Source of the DNA: Pseudomonadota bacterium
GTDB taxonomy: Bacteria > Pseudomonadota > Alphaproteobacteria > Sphingomonadales > Sphingomonadaceae
Reading direction: 5' to 3'
DNA length: 13,473 nt
NCBI GenBank assembly: GCA_023422695.1
Contig: JAFAGN010000026.1
Span: forward strand, 1 to 13,473
Shown here: positions 6,579 to 13,473 of the stretch, in pieces
Position numbering within the stretch: position 1 is the stretch's first letter
Layout of the letters: every line of letters begins with the position of its first letter
Notes under the pieces: generated by a model
Seen by the model: the letters and a program-made list of their open reading frames with translations, nothing else
Database searches by the model: none
Told to the model about the DNA's origin: nothing
Program-made: the position numbers and the translations under genes

Positions 6579-8639
6579 TCACCAGATGCGGACGCGGTCC
6601 TTGGGCGCCAGATACAGCTTCTGGCCTTCCTTGATCTGATACGCCTTATACCAAGGGTCAAGGTTGCGCGAGACCCAAGTCCGCTGGATCGAGGGTGAAT
6701 GCGGATCGGTCGTGATCCGCTGCGACAGATTCTGCTCGCGATAGTTGCGCCGCCACACCTGCGCCCAGCCCAGGAAGAAGCGCTGATCGCCGGTCAACCC
6801 GCCCAGCACCGGCGCTTCCTTGCCGCCCAGCGACGCCTTGTACGCGTCATAGGCAACGGTCAGCCCCGCAAGGTCGCCGATATTTTCGCCCAGCGTGAAC
6901 GTCCCGTCGAGCTTTTCGCCCGGCAGCACTTCATAGGCGTCATATTGCGCGATCAGCGCCTTGCCCGCGGCCTCGAATGCGGCGACGTCGGCGGGGGTCC
7001 ACCAGTCGGCGAGCTTGCCGGTTTCGTCATATTTGGCGCCCTGGTCGTCGAAATGGTGGCTGATCTCATGACCGATCACCGCGCCGATGCCGCCGTAGTT
7101 GATCGCCGGATCGGCATGCGGATCAAAGAAGGGCGGCTGCAGGATCGCGGCGGGGAAGACGATCTCGTTCATGCCGAAATTGGCGTAGGCGTTGACCGTC
7201 ATCGGGGTCATCCCCCATTCCCAGCGGCGGATCGGACCGCCTAGGCGGCTGACATTGTCATCATGCGCGAACTGGTTCGAGCGCAGCGCATTGCCGAACA
7301 GATCGTCGGCCTTGATCTCGAGCTTGCTGTAATCCTTCCAGCGATCGGGGTAGCCGATCTTGGTCGTAAAATTGGCCAGCTTCTGCTTCGCCTTGACCTT
7401 GGTGGCGGGCTGCATCCACGCCAGCCCGTCGATGCGGCGGCCCATCGCGGCGAGGACATTCTTCACCAGCTTGTCCATTTCCGCCTTGGTTTCGGGCGGG
7501 AAATATTTCGCGACATAATCCTGACCGACGGCTTCGCCGAGGTTGCCGGTGGTGAAATCGACCGCGCGCTTCCAGCGCTCCTGCATCTGCGGCGTCCCCG
7601 ACAATGCGGTGCCATAGAAGGAGAAGGCTTCGGCGGCGAACTTCTCGGGCAGCACACCCGAGAAGCCGTCGATGCTGCGGATCATCAACATGTCGCGCAG
7701 CACCGCGATCGGGGCGTCCGCCAGCAACTTGGCTTCGCCGGTAAAGGCGCTCGGCTGCGACACCAGAATCGCATCCTCATTGACCCCGATGCCGCGAATG
7801 AAGGTTGCCCAATCGAACCCCGGCGCCGCGGCGGCGAGTTCGGCAATCGTCATCTTGTTATAGACTTTGGTCGCGTCGCCGCTGTCGTTCTTGTCCCAAT
7901 GGACATTGGCGATCTGCTTCTCAAAATCATAGATCGCCTTGGCGCGCGCCGCGCCATTGGCCTCGCCCGCCAGCGTCAGGACATTTTCCAGATGCTTCAG
8001 ATACGCGGCCTGCAACTTGGCGTTGCGTTCGTTTTCCTTGAGGTAGAAATCGCGGTCGGGCATCCCGATGCCGCCCTGGAACATCGTATAGATGTATGTT
8101 TCGGGATTCTTGTCGTCCTGTCCGACAAATCCACCAAAGAAATGCTGGACGCCGTTCCGGTCGGCCTCGGCCAGCAAGGCCGCCAGTCCGGGCTTGTCGA
8201 CCGCGCGAATCTTGGCGAGCCACGGCTGGATCGGTGCCAGCCCCTTGGCTTCGACCGCGGCGGCATCGAGATAGGCGGCATAGTTGCGGCCGATCATGCT
8301 GTTCGGGTCGCCCTTTGCGGCGTCGAGGATTTCGCGCGTGCGCACCTGCGACAGATCGCCCAGCGCTGTAAACATGCCATAATTCGACTTGTCGGCGGGT
8401 ATCGGGGTATTCTTCGCCCAGGTGCCATTCGCATAAGCATAGAAATCGTCGCCGGGCTGGACGGTCGTGTCCATGCCGGTGGTGTCGAAACCGAAGGTGC
8501 CGAGTTCGGGCTTTGCCGCGGCCTCAGCGGCGGGTGCGGGCGCGGCTTTTTCCTTGGCGGCGGCCGGGACGGCTGAAATCAGCATTGCGCCCAGCGCGGC
8601 GGTCGCCATCAGGCGCGACGAAACGTGCAAAATTGTCAT
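6579..8639 (-). CDS. M13 family zinc metallopeptidase (neprilysin/PepO-like)
   Basis: A 686-residue exported endopeptidase. The zinc site HEISH (H524, E525, H528) is followed by the third ligand in GENIGD (E585, with D589), the hallmark of family M13. The substrate-binding segment VNAYANFGMNEIVFPAAIL lies just before it. The N-terminus is a signal peptide (MTILHVSSRLMATAALGAML) with cleavage near AVPAAA, then an Ala/Pro/Lys-rich linker before the domain starts around FDTTGMD. The product probably acts in the periplasm on peptides. The ATG at 8639 was chosen because the signal peptide starts there and GGGGA sits about 7 nt upstream; the frame extends to 8957, but that part is Arg/Cys-rich and overlaps the DUF2062 gene out of frame. 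A promoter-like pair lies at 8713-8740. It may be cotranscribed with cckA. Confidence 0.95.
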   Translation of the reverse strand: MTILHVSSRLMATAALGAMLISAVPAAAKEKAAPAPAAEAAAKPELGTFGFDTTGMDTTVQPGDDFYAYANGTWAKNTPIPADKSNYGMFTALGDLSQVRTREILDAAKGDPNSMIGRNYAAYLDAAAVEAKGLAPIQPWLAKIRAVDKPGLAALLAEADRNGVQHFFGGFVGQDDKNPETYIYTMFQGGIGMPDRDFYLKENERNAKLQAAYLKHLENVLTLAGEANGAARAKAIYDFEKQIANVHWDKNDSGDATKVYNKMTIAELAAAAPGFDWATFIRGIGVNEDAILVSQPSAFTGEAKLLADAPIAVLRDMLMIRSIDGFSGVLPEKFAAEAFSFYGTALSGTPQMQERWKRAVDFTTGNLGEAVGQDYVAKYFPPETKAEMDKLVKNVLAAMGRRIDGLAWMQPATKVKAKQKLANFTTKIGYPDRWKDYSKLEIKADDLFGNALRSNQFAHDDNVSRLGGPIRRWEWGMTPMTVNAYANFGMNEIVFPAAILQPPFFDPHADPAINYGGIGAVIGHEISHHFDDQGAKYDETGKLADWWTPADVAAFEAAGKALIAQYDAYEVLPGEKLDGTFTLGENIGDLAGLTVAYDAYKASLGGKEAPVLGGLTGDQRFFLGWAQVWRRNYREQNLSQRITTDPHSPSIQRTWVSRNLDPWYKAYQIKEGQKLYLAPKDRVRIW

Positions 8640-8712
8640 GATAGTCCCCAGTTCTTCAGATCGAAGCAACGGCGTGCGGCGCATCGGCGCGGCACACAAT
8701 TGCAATGGGACA

Positions 8713-8740
8713 GCTATACGATGGCGCGCGCGCCGTTCAA
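8713..8740 (-). promoter_or_regulatory. Candidate promoter for the M13 peptidase-cckA-receiver cluster
   Basis: On the minus strand TTGAAC (8740-8735) is followed after 16 nt by TATAGC (8718-8713), a fair sigma-70-like pair about 75 nt before the peptidase start. The -35 overlaps the stop codon of the upstream DUF2062 gene. If real, it separates the dapA-smpB-DUF2062 unit from the peptidase-cckA unit. Confidence 0.4.
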
Positions 8741-9351
8741 CCGGCGGGGGTGTCGCTGGTCGATGCCTCATGTCGTTGGTCGCGTGCGCGCTGCAATTTG
8801 CGGCGCCAGCGCAGCCGGATCCAGTTGTCCCAGAACAGCGACGCGAGCACATATCCAACCGCCGCCGACACCACCGAAATGACGAACAGCCCCGCCAGCA
8901 TCGCCGGGGCCGCGTCCGAAAACACCCAGCGCGCCCATTCACCCGCCGATGCGCCATGTTGGATCATTGCCGAAAAGGTTGTGCTATTGGCCTGAAGCCC
9001 GAACAGCCAGTCGCCCAGCCACACCGATGCCAGGATGATGAACGGCGTCGTCACCGGGTTCGACAAAAAGGTCATCGCGGCGCCGATCGGGATATTAGCG
9101 CGCACGGGCAGCGCCAGCAACGCGACGCCCAGAATCTGGATGCCCGGAATCAGGAAAAAAATGCCGACAAACAGGCCCAGCGCGGTCCCGCGCGGCACCG
9201 ATGTACGGGTGAAACGCCACAAATGGCTGTGCGCGACGCGGTGCGCAAACGGCTTGATGAACCGGCTCGCCAGCAGCTCTTCGCGCGTCGGCGAATTGCG
9301 GCGGATCCAGTTCATCACGGCCGCCTTGTCTTTTGGCTTGCCCCCGCTCAC
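8737..9351 (-). CDS. DUF2062 domain membrane protein
   Basis: A 204-residue protein with the DUF2062 fold: a basic N-terminal segment, three strongly hydrophobic stretches (about 55-82, 87-114 and 147-174) and a positively charged C-terminal tail (RLRWRRKLQRARDQR). The region after PRGTALGLFVGIFFLIPGIQ and the SNPVTTPF segment are typical of the family. Its biochemical role is not established; members are inner-membrane proteins. The start given is GTG at 9351, which overlaps the smpB stop by four bases (GTGA), a classic coupling arrangement. An ATG at codon 13 (MNWIRRNS) with an AAGGCGG sequence before it is a serious alternative and would give 192 residues. The gene ends just before the candidate promoter of the M13 peptidase. 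Confidence 0.88.
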   Translation of the reverse strand: MSGGKPKDKAAVMNWIRRNSPTREELLASRFIKPFAHRVAHSHLWRFTRTSVPRGTALGLFVGIFFLIPGIQILGVALLALPVRANIPIGAAMTFLSNPVTTPFIILASVWLGDWLFGLQANSTTFSAMIQHGASAGEWARWVFSDAAPAMLAGLFVISVVSAAVGYVLASLFWDNWIRLRWRRKLQRARDQRHEASTSDTPAG

Positions 9352-9833
9352 CCGCGCTCTTTCATCAGCCGCTGCTTGTCGCGCTTCCAGTCGCGTTCCT
9401 TGATCGACTCCCGCTTGTCGTGCGCCTTCTTGCCCTTGGCAATCGCGAGTTCGACCTTGGCGCGGCCGCGGCTGTTGAAATAGACCGACAGCGGGACCAG
9501 CGTCATCCCCTGCCGCGCGACCGCGGCGTGCATCTTGTTGATCTCACGCCCGCTCAAAAGCAGCTTGCGCGGGCGCTTGGGTTCATGATTGTGCCGGTTG
9601 CCGTGGCTGAATTCGGGGATGTTGCTATTGATCAGCCAGACCTCGTGTCCCTTCACCTCGGCGTAGCTCTCTGCAATCGTGCCTTCGCCGAAACGCAGCG
9701 ATTTGACCTCGGTCCCCTGCAACGCAATCCCCGCTTCGAACACCTCATCAATGGCAAAATCGAACCGCGCGCGCCGGTTCTCGGCGACGATCTTTTTCTT
9801 GTCGAATTCGGCGGCGGACTGCGGACGGGCCAT
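9348..9833 (-). CDS. smpB: SsrA-binding protein SmpB
   Basis: A 161-residue SmpB, the partner of tmRNA in rescuing ribosomes stalled on broken mRNA (trans-translation). The conserved segments are in order: NRRARFDF (19-26), AGIALQGTEVKSLR (34-47), SYAEVKGHEVWLIN (56-69), RKLLLSGREI (89-98) and LVPLSVYFNSRGRAKVELA (112-130), then the basic tail KGKKAHDKR, which becomes helical on the ribosome. Length is the family norm. The frame remains open upstream to 10151 inside dapA, but the conserved start MARPQS at 9833 lies 8 nt after the dapA stop and is the correct one; the ribosome site is weak (TAGG). The tmRNA gene itself is not in the window. Confidence 0.98.
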   Translation of the reverse strand: MARPQSAAEFDKKKIVAENRRARFDFAIDEVFEAGIALQGTEVKSLRFGEGTIAESYAEVKGHEVWLINSNIPEFSHGNRHNHEPKRPRKLLLSGREINKMHAAVARQGMTLVPLSVYFNSRGRAKVELAIAKGKKAHDKRESIKERDWKRDKQRLMKERG

Positions 9834-9841
9834 GACGAAAC

Positions 9842-10717
9842 CTAGATCACTCCTGCCGCGGACAGCGCGGCGTCGACGGCGGCGCATGATTTCGCGTTCG
9901 CCGGGATGATAGGTAGGCGCACTTCGGGCGAAAACCAGTCGTGAAGCCGCGACAGCGCATGTTTGACCGGCCCGGGCGAGGTGTCGGAGAACATCGCCTG
10001 ATGCAGACCAAACAGGCGGTCGTGCAGCACCAGCGCCCGCGCCCAGTCCCCTGCGGCACAGGCAGCGGCAAAGTCTGCGCAGAGCCGCGGCGCGACATTG
10101 GCGGTGACCGAGATACAGCCAACGCCGCCCAGGACCGCATGCGGCAGCCACAGATCGTCATTGCCACTCAGCTGGCAGAAATCCTTGCCCGCCCCGGCGC
10201 GGTGAACCGTTACCCGCGCCAGATCGCCGCTGGCGTCCTTGATCGCGACGACCGAGGGAATTTCGGCGAGTTTGCACAGCGTCTCGGCGCTGATGTCGGC
10301 AACGGTGCGGCCGGGGACGTTATAGACGACGATCGGCAGATCGCTGGCATCGGCCAGCGCCTGAAAATGTGCAATCATTCCCGCCTGGCTGGGGCGGTTG
10401 TAATAGGGTGCGACGACCAGCGCCGCCGCGGCGCCCGCCGCCTGCGCGTAGCGCATATGGCGAACCGCGGTGGCGGTGTCGTTCGACCCGCAGCCCGCGA
10501 TCACCGGCACCCGGCCCGCTGCGGCCTGGATACAGCTGTCGATCACCTGATAATGTTCGTCGAACCCCAGCGTCGGGCTTTCGCCGGTCGTGCCGCACGG
10601 GACGAGCGCGCTGGTGCCTTCGTTGATCTGCCAATCGACCAGCCGCGCGAAGGCCGGGGCATCGAACGCCCCATCGCGAAATGGCGTCACCAAAGCGGGA
10701 ATCGACCCCGAAAACAT
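9842..10717 (-). CDS. dapA: 4-hydroxy-tetrahydrodipicolinate synthase
   Basis: A 291-residue class I aldolase that condenses pyruvate with aspartate semialdehyde, the first committed step to diaminopimelate and lysine, so it feeds peptidoglycan synthesis in the cytoplasm. The Schiff-base lysine K160 (VAIKDASG), the catalytic tyrosine Y132 (YNVPGRT) and the GTTGES motif (T43, T44) are in place, so it is expected to be active. The sequence starts MFSGSIPALVTPF, as in the family. The ATG at 10717 follows a very good ribosome site, AAAGGAG, about 7 nt upstream; a longer frame from a TTG at 10747 adds residues that contain that site and was rejected. It heads the dapA-smpB-DUF2062 group and diverges from the lytic transglycosylase gene. 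Its relative N-acetylneuraminate lyase is less likely given the best-matching motifs. Confidence 0.96.
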   Translation of the reverse strand: MFSGSIPALVTPFRDGAFDAPAFARLVDWQINEGTSALVPCGTTGESPTLGFDEHYQVIDSCIQAAAGRVPVIAGCGSNDTATAVRHMRYAQAAGAAAALVVAPYYNRPSQAGMIAHFQALADASDLPIVVYNVPGRTVADISAETLCKLAEIPSVVAIKDASGDLARVTVHRAGAGKDFCQLSGNDDLWLPHAVLGGVGCISVTANVAPRLCADFAAACAAGDWARALVLHDRLFGLHQAMFSDTSPGPVKHALSRLHDWFSPEVRLPIIPANAKSCAAVDAALSAAGVI

Positions 10718-10817
10718 GCCCCGCTCCTTTACAAAAACCAGCGCCAACCGGTAGAGTCCCGACGGCGCGCCGCTAATGGACGCCTATTCAGCGCCCCGCA
10801 AGGAGTTTGCCACTAAC
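10718..10817. promoter_or_regulatory. Divergent intergenic region between dapA and the lytic transglycosylase
   Basis: A 100-base space that must contain promoters for both directions. Visible are the dapA ribosome site (AAAGGAG on the minus strand) and AAGGAG at 10799-10804 for the plus-strand gene. I could not identify convincing -35/-10 boxes or an operator; the centre is GC-rich (GACGGCGCGCCGC). Confidence 0.4.
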
Positions 10818-12845
10818 ATGGCCGCCATGATTACGCTGCCCCGAATTTCTCGTCTGGCCCTGGCCGTTGCGCTGCTCGTCCCGACTGCGGCGCAGGCGAG
10901 CGAGCTGACCCCCGAACAGATGCAGTGGTACCGCGCGCAGATGGGCCTCGCCTCGACGTCGGGGCCGCCCCCGGCGACCAATTCGGTCGGCGATGCGGTG
11001 ATGGAATGGCGGCGGTTGACCGCCAACACCGGCGCCTCGTTCGATCAGCTGTCGCGTTTCCTGATGGCCAATCGCGGCTGGCCCGACGCCGACAAGATGC
11101 GCGTCCGCGCCGAAAAGGCGATTGCGATCGACAGCTTCGACCCCGCGCGCACCCTCGCTTATTTTCAGGCCTATCCGCCGCAGACCCCGAGCGGACACCT
11201 GCGCCATGCGATGGCGCTGAACGCGTCGGGCCGCCGCGACGACGCCAATGCCGCGGTGCGCCGCGCGTGGATCGGCGGGGCGCTCGACGAATATGAGGTC
11301 AGCCGCGCGCTCAGCCTGTTTCCCGGCGCGCTGACGGTCGCCGACCATGATGCGCGGATGGACCGGCTGCTCTGGTCGGGCGCCACTGGCGCCGCCAGCC
11401 GCCAGCTGGCCTATACGTCGCCCGAGCGCCGCAGCGTCTTTGCCGCGCGCCTTGCCATGCGCAGCAGCGCGGTGGACGCCGCGTTCCAGGCCTCGGCGGT
11501 CGAAAGCGCCAATCCGTCGCTGGTCCGCACCGACGCCGGCTACATCACCGACAAGGCGACCTGGCTGCGCCAGACCGGGCGCGTCGGCGAAGCGCGCGCT
11601 TTGCTCGCCGCGCCGCGCGCGCTCGCCAAGGCACCGACCGATCCCGAGGAGTGGATCGAAACGCTGCTGACCAACGCGCGTCAGGCCGACAGCGGCGGCG
11701 ACAAGCTGACCGCTTACAATATCGCGCGGCAGATCAGCGACGCTTTCCCGCCCGGCACCGCGATCCGCGAAACCCCGCTCAGCGTGCGCGACGACTATAC
11801 TTCGCTTGCCTGGCTCGCCGGGCAGCTCGCGTACAAGGACCTCCGCCGCCCCGCCGAAGCGGTGGCGCTGTACCGCGCCTATGGCGCAGCGGCGCGGTCG
11901 GCGCAGACACGCACCAAGGGTTTTTACTGGGCGGGGCGTGCCGCGCTGGCGGCGGGCGACCGTTCGACCGCCAACGCCCATTTCGCCGATGCCGCGCAGC
12001 ATTACGATCAATTCTACGGTCAGCTTGCGCTCGAACGGCTGGGCCGTCCGCAGCCCAAGCCGACCCCAAATCCGACGATCCGGGTCAGCGACGACGAAAA
12101 GCGCGCCTTTGGCGACGATCGGCTGGTCCGCGCGGCGCGCGCGCTCGGCGAAATCGGCGCGTGGCGCGAACAGACCTTATTCCTGCGCGCGCTGTCGCAA
12201 AAGGCCACCTCGCCCGCCGACCATGTGCTGGCGGGCCAGCTCGCGTCGCAGATCGGGCGCCCCGACCTGGGCGTCATGATCGGGCGCAGCGCGCAGGCGA
12301 ACAGCCTCGATGCGGTCGAAGTCGCGGGCTTCCCAACCGTCCGCGTGCCGGCGGGGCACGAAGGCAACTGGACCTTCATCCACGCGATCACCCGGCAGGA
12401 AAGCCAGTTCGACCGCGCTGCGATCAGCCATGCGGGGGCGCGCGGGATGATGCAGCTGATGCCCGGCACCGCGAACGAGGTCGCGGGCAAGCTCGGCCTG
12501 TCGTACAACCGTGAGGCGCTGACCACCGACACCAATTACAACATGACGCTGGGGTCGACCTATTTCCAGCAGATGCTGCGCTATTATGGCGGCAGCTATC
12601 CGCTCGCGGTCGCCGCGTACAACGCCGGTCCGGGCAATGTGAACAAATGGCTGCGCGCCAATGGCGACCCGCGCACCGGATCGATCGAAATGCTCGACTG
12701 GATCGAAGCCATCCCGATTTTCGAGACCAAGAATTATGTCCAGCGTGTGCTGGAAAACGCCGTGGTGTACGACACGCTGCAGGACGGCAAGACGTTGCCG
12801 CAGGCGCCGCTCAGCTTCTACCTCGGCAAACGCACGCCGGGGTAA
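10818..12845 (+). CDS. Soluble lytic murein transglycosylase (Slt family)
   Basis: A 675-residue periplasmic enzyme that cuts the MurNAc-GlcNAc bond of peptidoglycan, leaving 1,6-anhydro ends. It has a signal peptide (LALAVALLVPTAAQA, cleavage near residue 27), a long Ala/Arg-rich helical region (about 30-500) like the ring-forming superhelix of Slt70, and a C-terminal SLT domain. In that domain the catalytic Glu is E528 (ITRQESQFD), followed by GARGMMQLMPGTA and YNAGPGNVNKW. The start at 10818 (MAAMITLPRI) was preferred to the ATG at 10776 because it opens the signal peptide; AAGGAG lies 13 nt upstream, slightly far. It is followed by greB after 6 nt. Divergence from dapA links making and remodelling of the wall, though this may be only synteny. 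Confidence 0.93.
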   Translation: MAAMITLPRISRLALAVALLVPTAAQASELTPEQMQWYRAQMGLASTSGPPPATNSVGDAVMEWRRLTANTGASFDQLSRFLMANRGWPDADKMRVRAEKAIAIDSFDPARTLAYFQAYPPQTPSGHLRHAMALNASGRRDDANAAVRRAWIGGALDEYEVSRALSLFPGALTVADHDARMDRLLWSGATGAASRQLAYTSPERRSVFAARLAMRSSAVDAAFQASAVESANPSLVRTDAGYITDKATWLRQTGRVGEARALLAAPRALAKAPTDPEEWIETLLTNARQADSGGDKLTAYNIARQISDAFPPGTAIRETPLSVRDDYTSLAWLAGQLAYKDLRRPAEAVALYRAYGAAARSAQTRTKGFYWAGRAALAAGDRSTANAHFADAAQHYDQFYGQLALERLGRPQPKPTPNPTIRVSDDEKRAFGDDRLVRAARALGEIGAWREQTLFLRALSQKATSPADHVLAGQLASQIGRPDLGVMIGRSAQANSLDAVEVAGFPTVRVPAGHEGNWTFIHAITRQESQFDRAAISHAGARGMMQLMPGTANEVAGKLGLSYNREALTTDTNYNMTLGSTYFQQMLRYYGGSYPLAVAAYNAGPGNVNKWLRANGDPRTGSIEMLDWIEAIPIFETKNYVQRVLENAVVYDTLQDGKTLPQAPLSFYLGKRTPG

Positions 12846-12851
12846 GGCCGC

Positions 12852-13367
12852 GTGGCGGGGGAACGCAGCAACATCATCAGCCCGGCGGGCTTTGCCGCGC
12901 TGCGCGCCGAATATCAGGCGCTGCTCGGCGACGAACGGCCCAAGCTGGTCGAGGTGATTAGCTGGGCGGCGGGCAATGGCGACCGCAGCGAGAATGGCGA
13001 CTATATCTACGGCCGCAAACGCCTCCGCGAGATTGACCGGCGTCTGGGGTTTCTGGCCCGCCGGATGAAGGCGGCGCGCGTCGTCGATCCTGCTGCGCAG
13101 CACGACAAGAGTCGCGTCTGGTTCGGTGCCACCATCGAACTTGCCGACGATGACGATGCGCGGCGGGTCGTCACACTGGTCGGCGATGACGAGGCCGAGG
13201 CAGGCGACGGCCGGATCGGCTGGAACAGCCCCCTCGCCCGCGCGCTGCGCGGTGCCGCGGTCGGCGATTTGCGGGTCGTCCAGCTGCCATCGGGGCCGAA
13301 GGAGTGGGAGGTGATGGCGATCCGCTATCCCGCCGAAGAACCTTCTCCCCTTGCGGGAGAAGGATAG
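12852..13367 (+). CDS. greB: Transcription elongation factor GreB
   Basis: A 171-residue Gre factor that inserts into the secondary channel of RNA polymerase and stimulates cleavage of backtracked RNA. The N-terminal coiled coil carries the signature GDRSENGDYIYGRKRLREIDRR, given here in parts: acidic tip D44 and E47, then the YIYGRKRLRE helix that separates GreB from GreA. The C-terminal FKBP-like domain runs from about 82 to 160. The start is GTG at 12852, with TAAGG at the preceding stop codon as ribosome site. The body ends around MAIRYP (residue 161); the final eight residues, PSPLAGEG, are encoded entirely by a palindromic repeat, so the tail is longer than in typical family members (about 158 residues). 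It is probably cotranscribed with the lytic transglycosylase gene. Confidence 0.94.
   Translation: MAGERSNIISPAGFAALRAEYQALLGDERPKLVEVISWAAGNGDRSENGDYIYGRKRLREIDRRLGFLARRMKAARVVDPAAQHDKSRVWFGATIELADDDDARRVVTLVGDDEAEAGDGRIGWNSPLARALRGAAVGDLRVVQLPSGPKEWEVMAIRYPAEEPSPLAGEG
13341..13363. terminator. Palindromic repeat acting as probable terminator at the greB end
   Basis: CCTTCTCCC (13341-13349) and GGGAGAAGG (13355-13363) form a perfect nine-base stem around CTTGC. It lies inside the end of greB, immediately before its TAG stop. The sequence resembles a dispersed intergenic repeat of alphaproteobacteria. No T run follows, so termination would be inefficient unless assisted; mRNA 3'-end protection is an alternative. 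Confidence 0.6.
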
Positions 13368-13473
13368 GGAGCCTTGGCGCGAAGCGCTTGGGCGGACTTG
13401 GATGAGGGGGCTGCGAGCCACAGGCTCGCGGGGGGCGGTTGGGCGCGGAGCCCACCCCCCCCCCGGCCCATGG
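13368..13473. repeat. Noncoding repeat-like tail with stacked hairpins and a C10 run
   Basis: No gene is supported after the greB stop. The stretch contains small palindromes, GCGAGCC-ACA-GGCTCGC (about 13413-13429) and GGGC-GCGGA-GCCC, a GCGC-GAA-GCGC element near 13378, and a run of ten C at 13455-13464. It appears to continue the repeat that starts at 13341. The long C run is a place where sequencing length errors are common. Confidence 0.5.

Noticed and set aside
8640..8957. A 106-residue N-terminal extension of the M13 peptidase
   Set aside because: It overlaps the DUF2062 gene out of frame and would bury the signal peptide that begins at 8639.
9348..9833. A tmRNA (ssrA) gene next to smpB
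   Set aside because: Neighbouring sequence is fully occupied by dapA and the DUF2062 gene; no tRNA-Ala-like end or tag frame was seen.
9834..10151. A 106-residue N-terminal extension of SmpB
   Set aside because: It overlaps dapA out of frame, and the SmpB family starts at MARPQS (9833).
12177..13421. A 414-codon minus-strand frame opposite the transglycosylase and greB
   Set aside because: It is antisense to two genes with intact catalytic or signature motifs and has no domain of its own.

Overview
The window reads as a piece of core chromosome from a high-GC alphaproteobacterium, most likely a sphingomonad (a Sphingopyxis- or Sphingomonas-like genome; family-level inference only). The reasons are a full-length CckA-type hybrid histidine kinase, a GTTC-N7-GTTC LexA box in front of recA (the alphaproteobacterial SOS form), strong G/C third positions in nearly every gene, and intergenic palindromic repeats of a kind common in sphingomonad genomes. 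No tRNA, rRNA, tmRNA, CRISPR array, transposase or prophage gene is visible.

Layout. Positions 1-1622 (minus strand) hold a short cluster: an arginase/agmatinase-family enzyme, then a glutathione S-transferase, then the first 49 codons of a predicted secreted protein that overlaps the GST end and runs off the window. Positions 1623-2556 are the least ordinary part: a gene-poor stretch with two palindromic repeats, an unusually AT-rich stretch carrying one 134-codon ORF of unknown function, and the recA terminator.

Positions 2557-10717 are a long run of seven co-oriented minus-strand genes. In transcription order they are dapA, smpB, a DUF2062 membrane protein, an M13 zinc metallopeptidase, cckA, a stand-alone receiver protein and recA. 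Several junctions overlap or nearly touch (dapA/smpB 8 nt apart, smpB/DUF2062 4-nt overlap, M13/cckA 23 nt, cckA/receiver 8-nt overlap), which suggests at least two operons: dapA-smpB-DUF2062, and M13-cckA-receiver. recA has its own 128-nt leader with an SOS box and its own hairpin terminator.

Positions 10718-10817 separate dapA from a divergent plus-strand pair: a periplasmic soluble lytic transglycosylase and greB, 6 nt apart. The pair ends in a palindromic repeat that supplies the last eight codons of greB and a likely terminator. The final 106 bases are noncoding repeat-like DNA with a C10 run.

Themes: lysine/diaminopimelate supply and cell-wall turnover (dapA, lytic transglycosylase), ribosome and RNA-polymerase rescue (smpB, greB), cell-cycle signalling (cckA plus receiver) and DNA repair (recA). 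I see no clearly new multi-gene system. The points most worth checking are the receiver downstream of cckA, whose motif resembles a degenerate FAT GUY signature, the double LexA-like operator of recA, the low-GC ORF beside recA, and repeat DNA captured as the end of greB.
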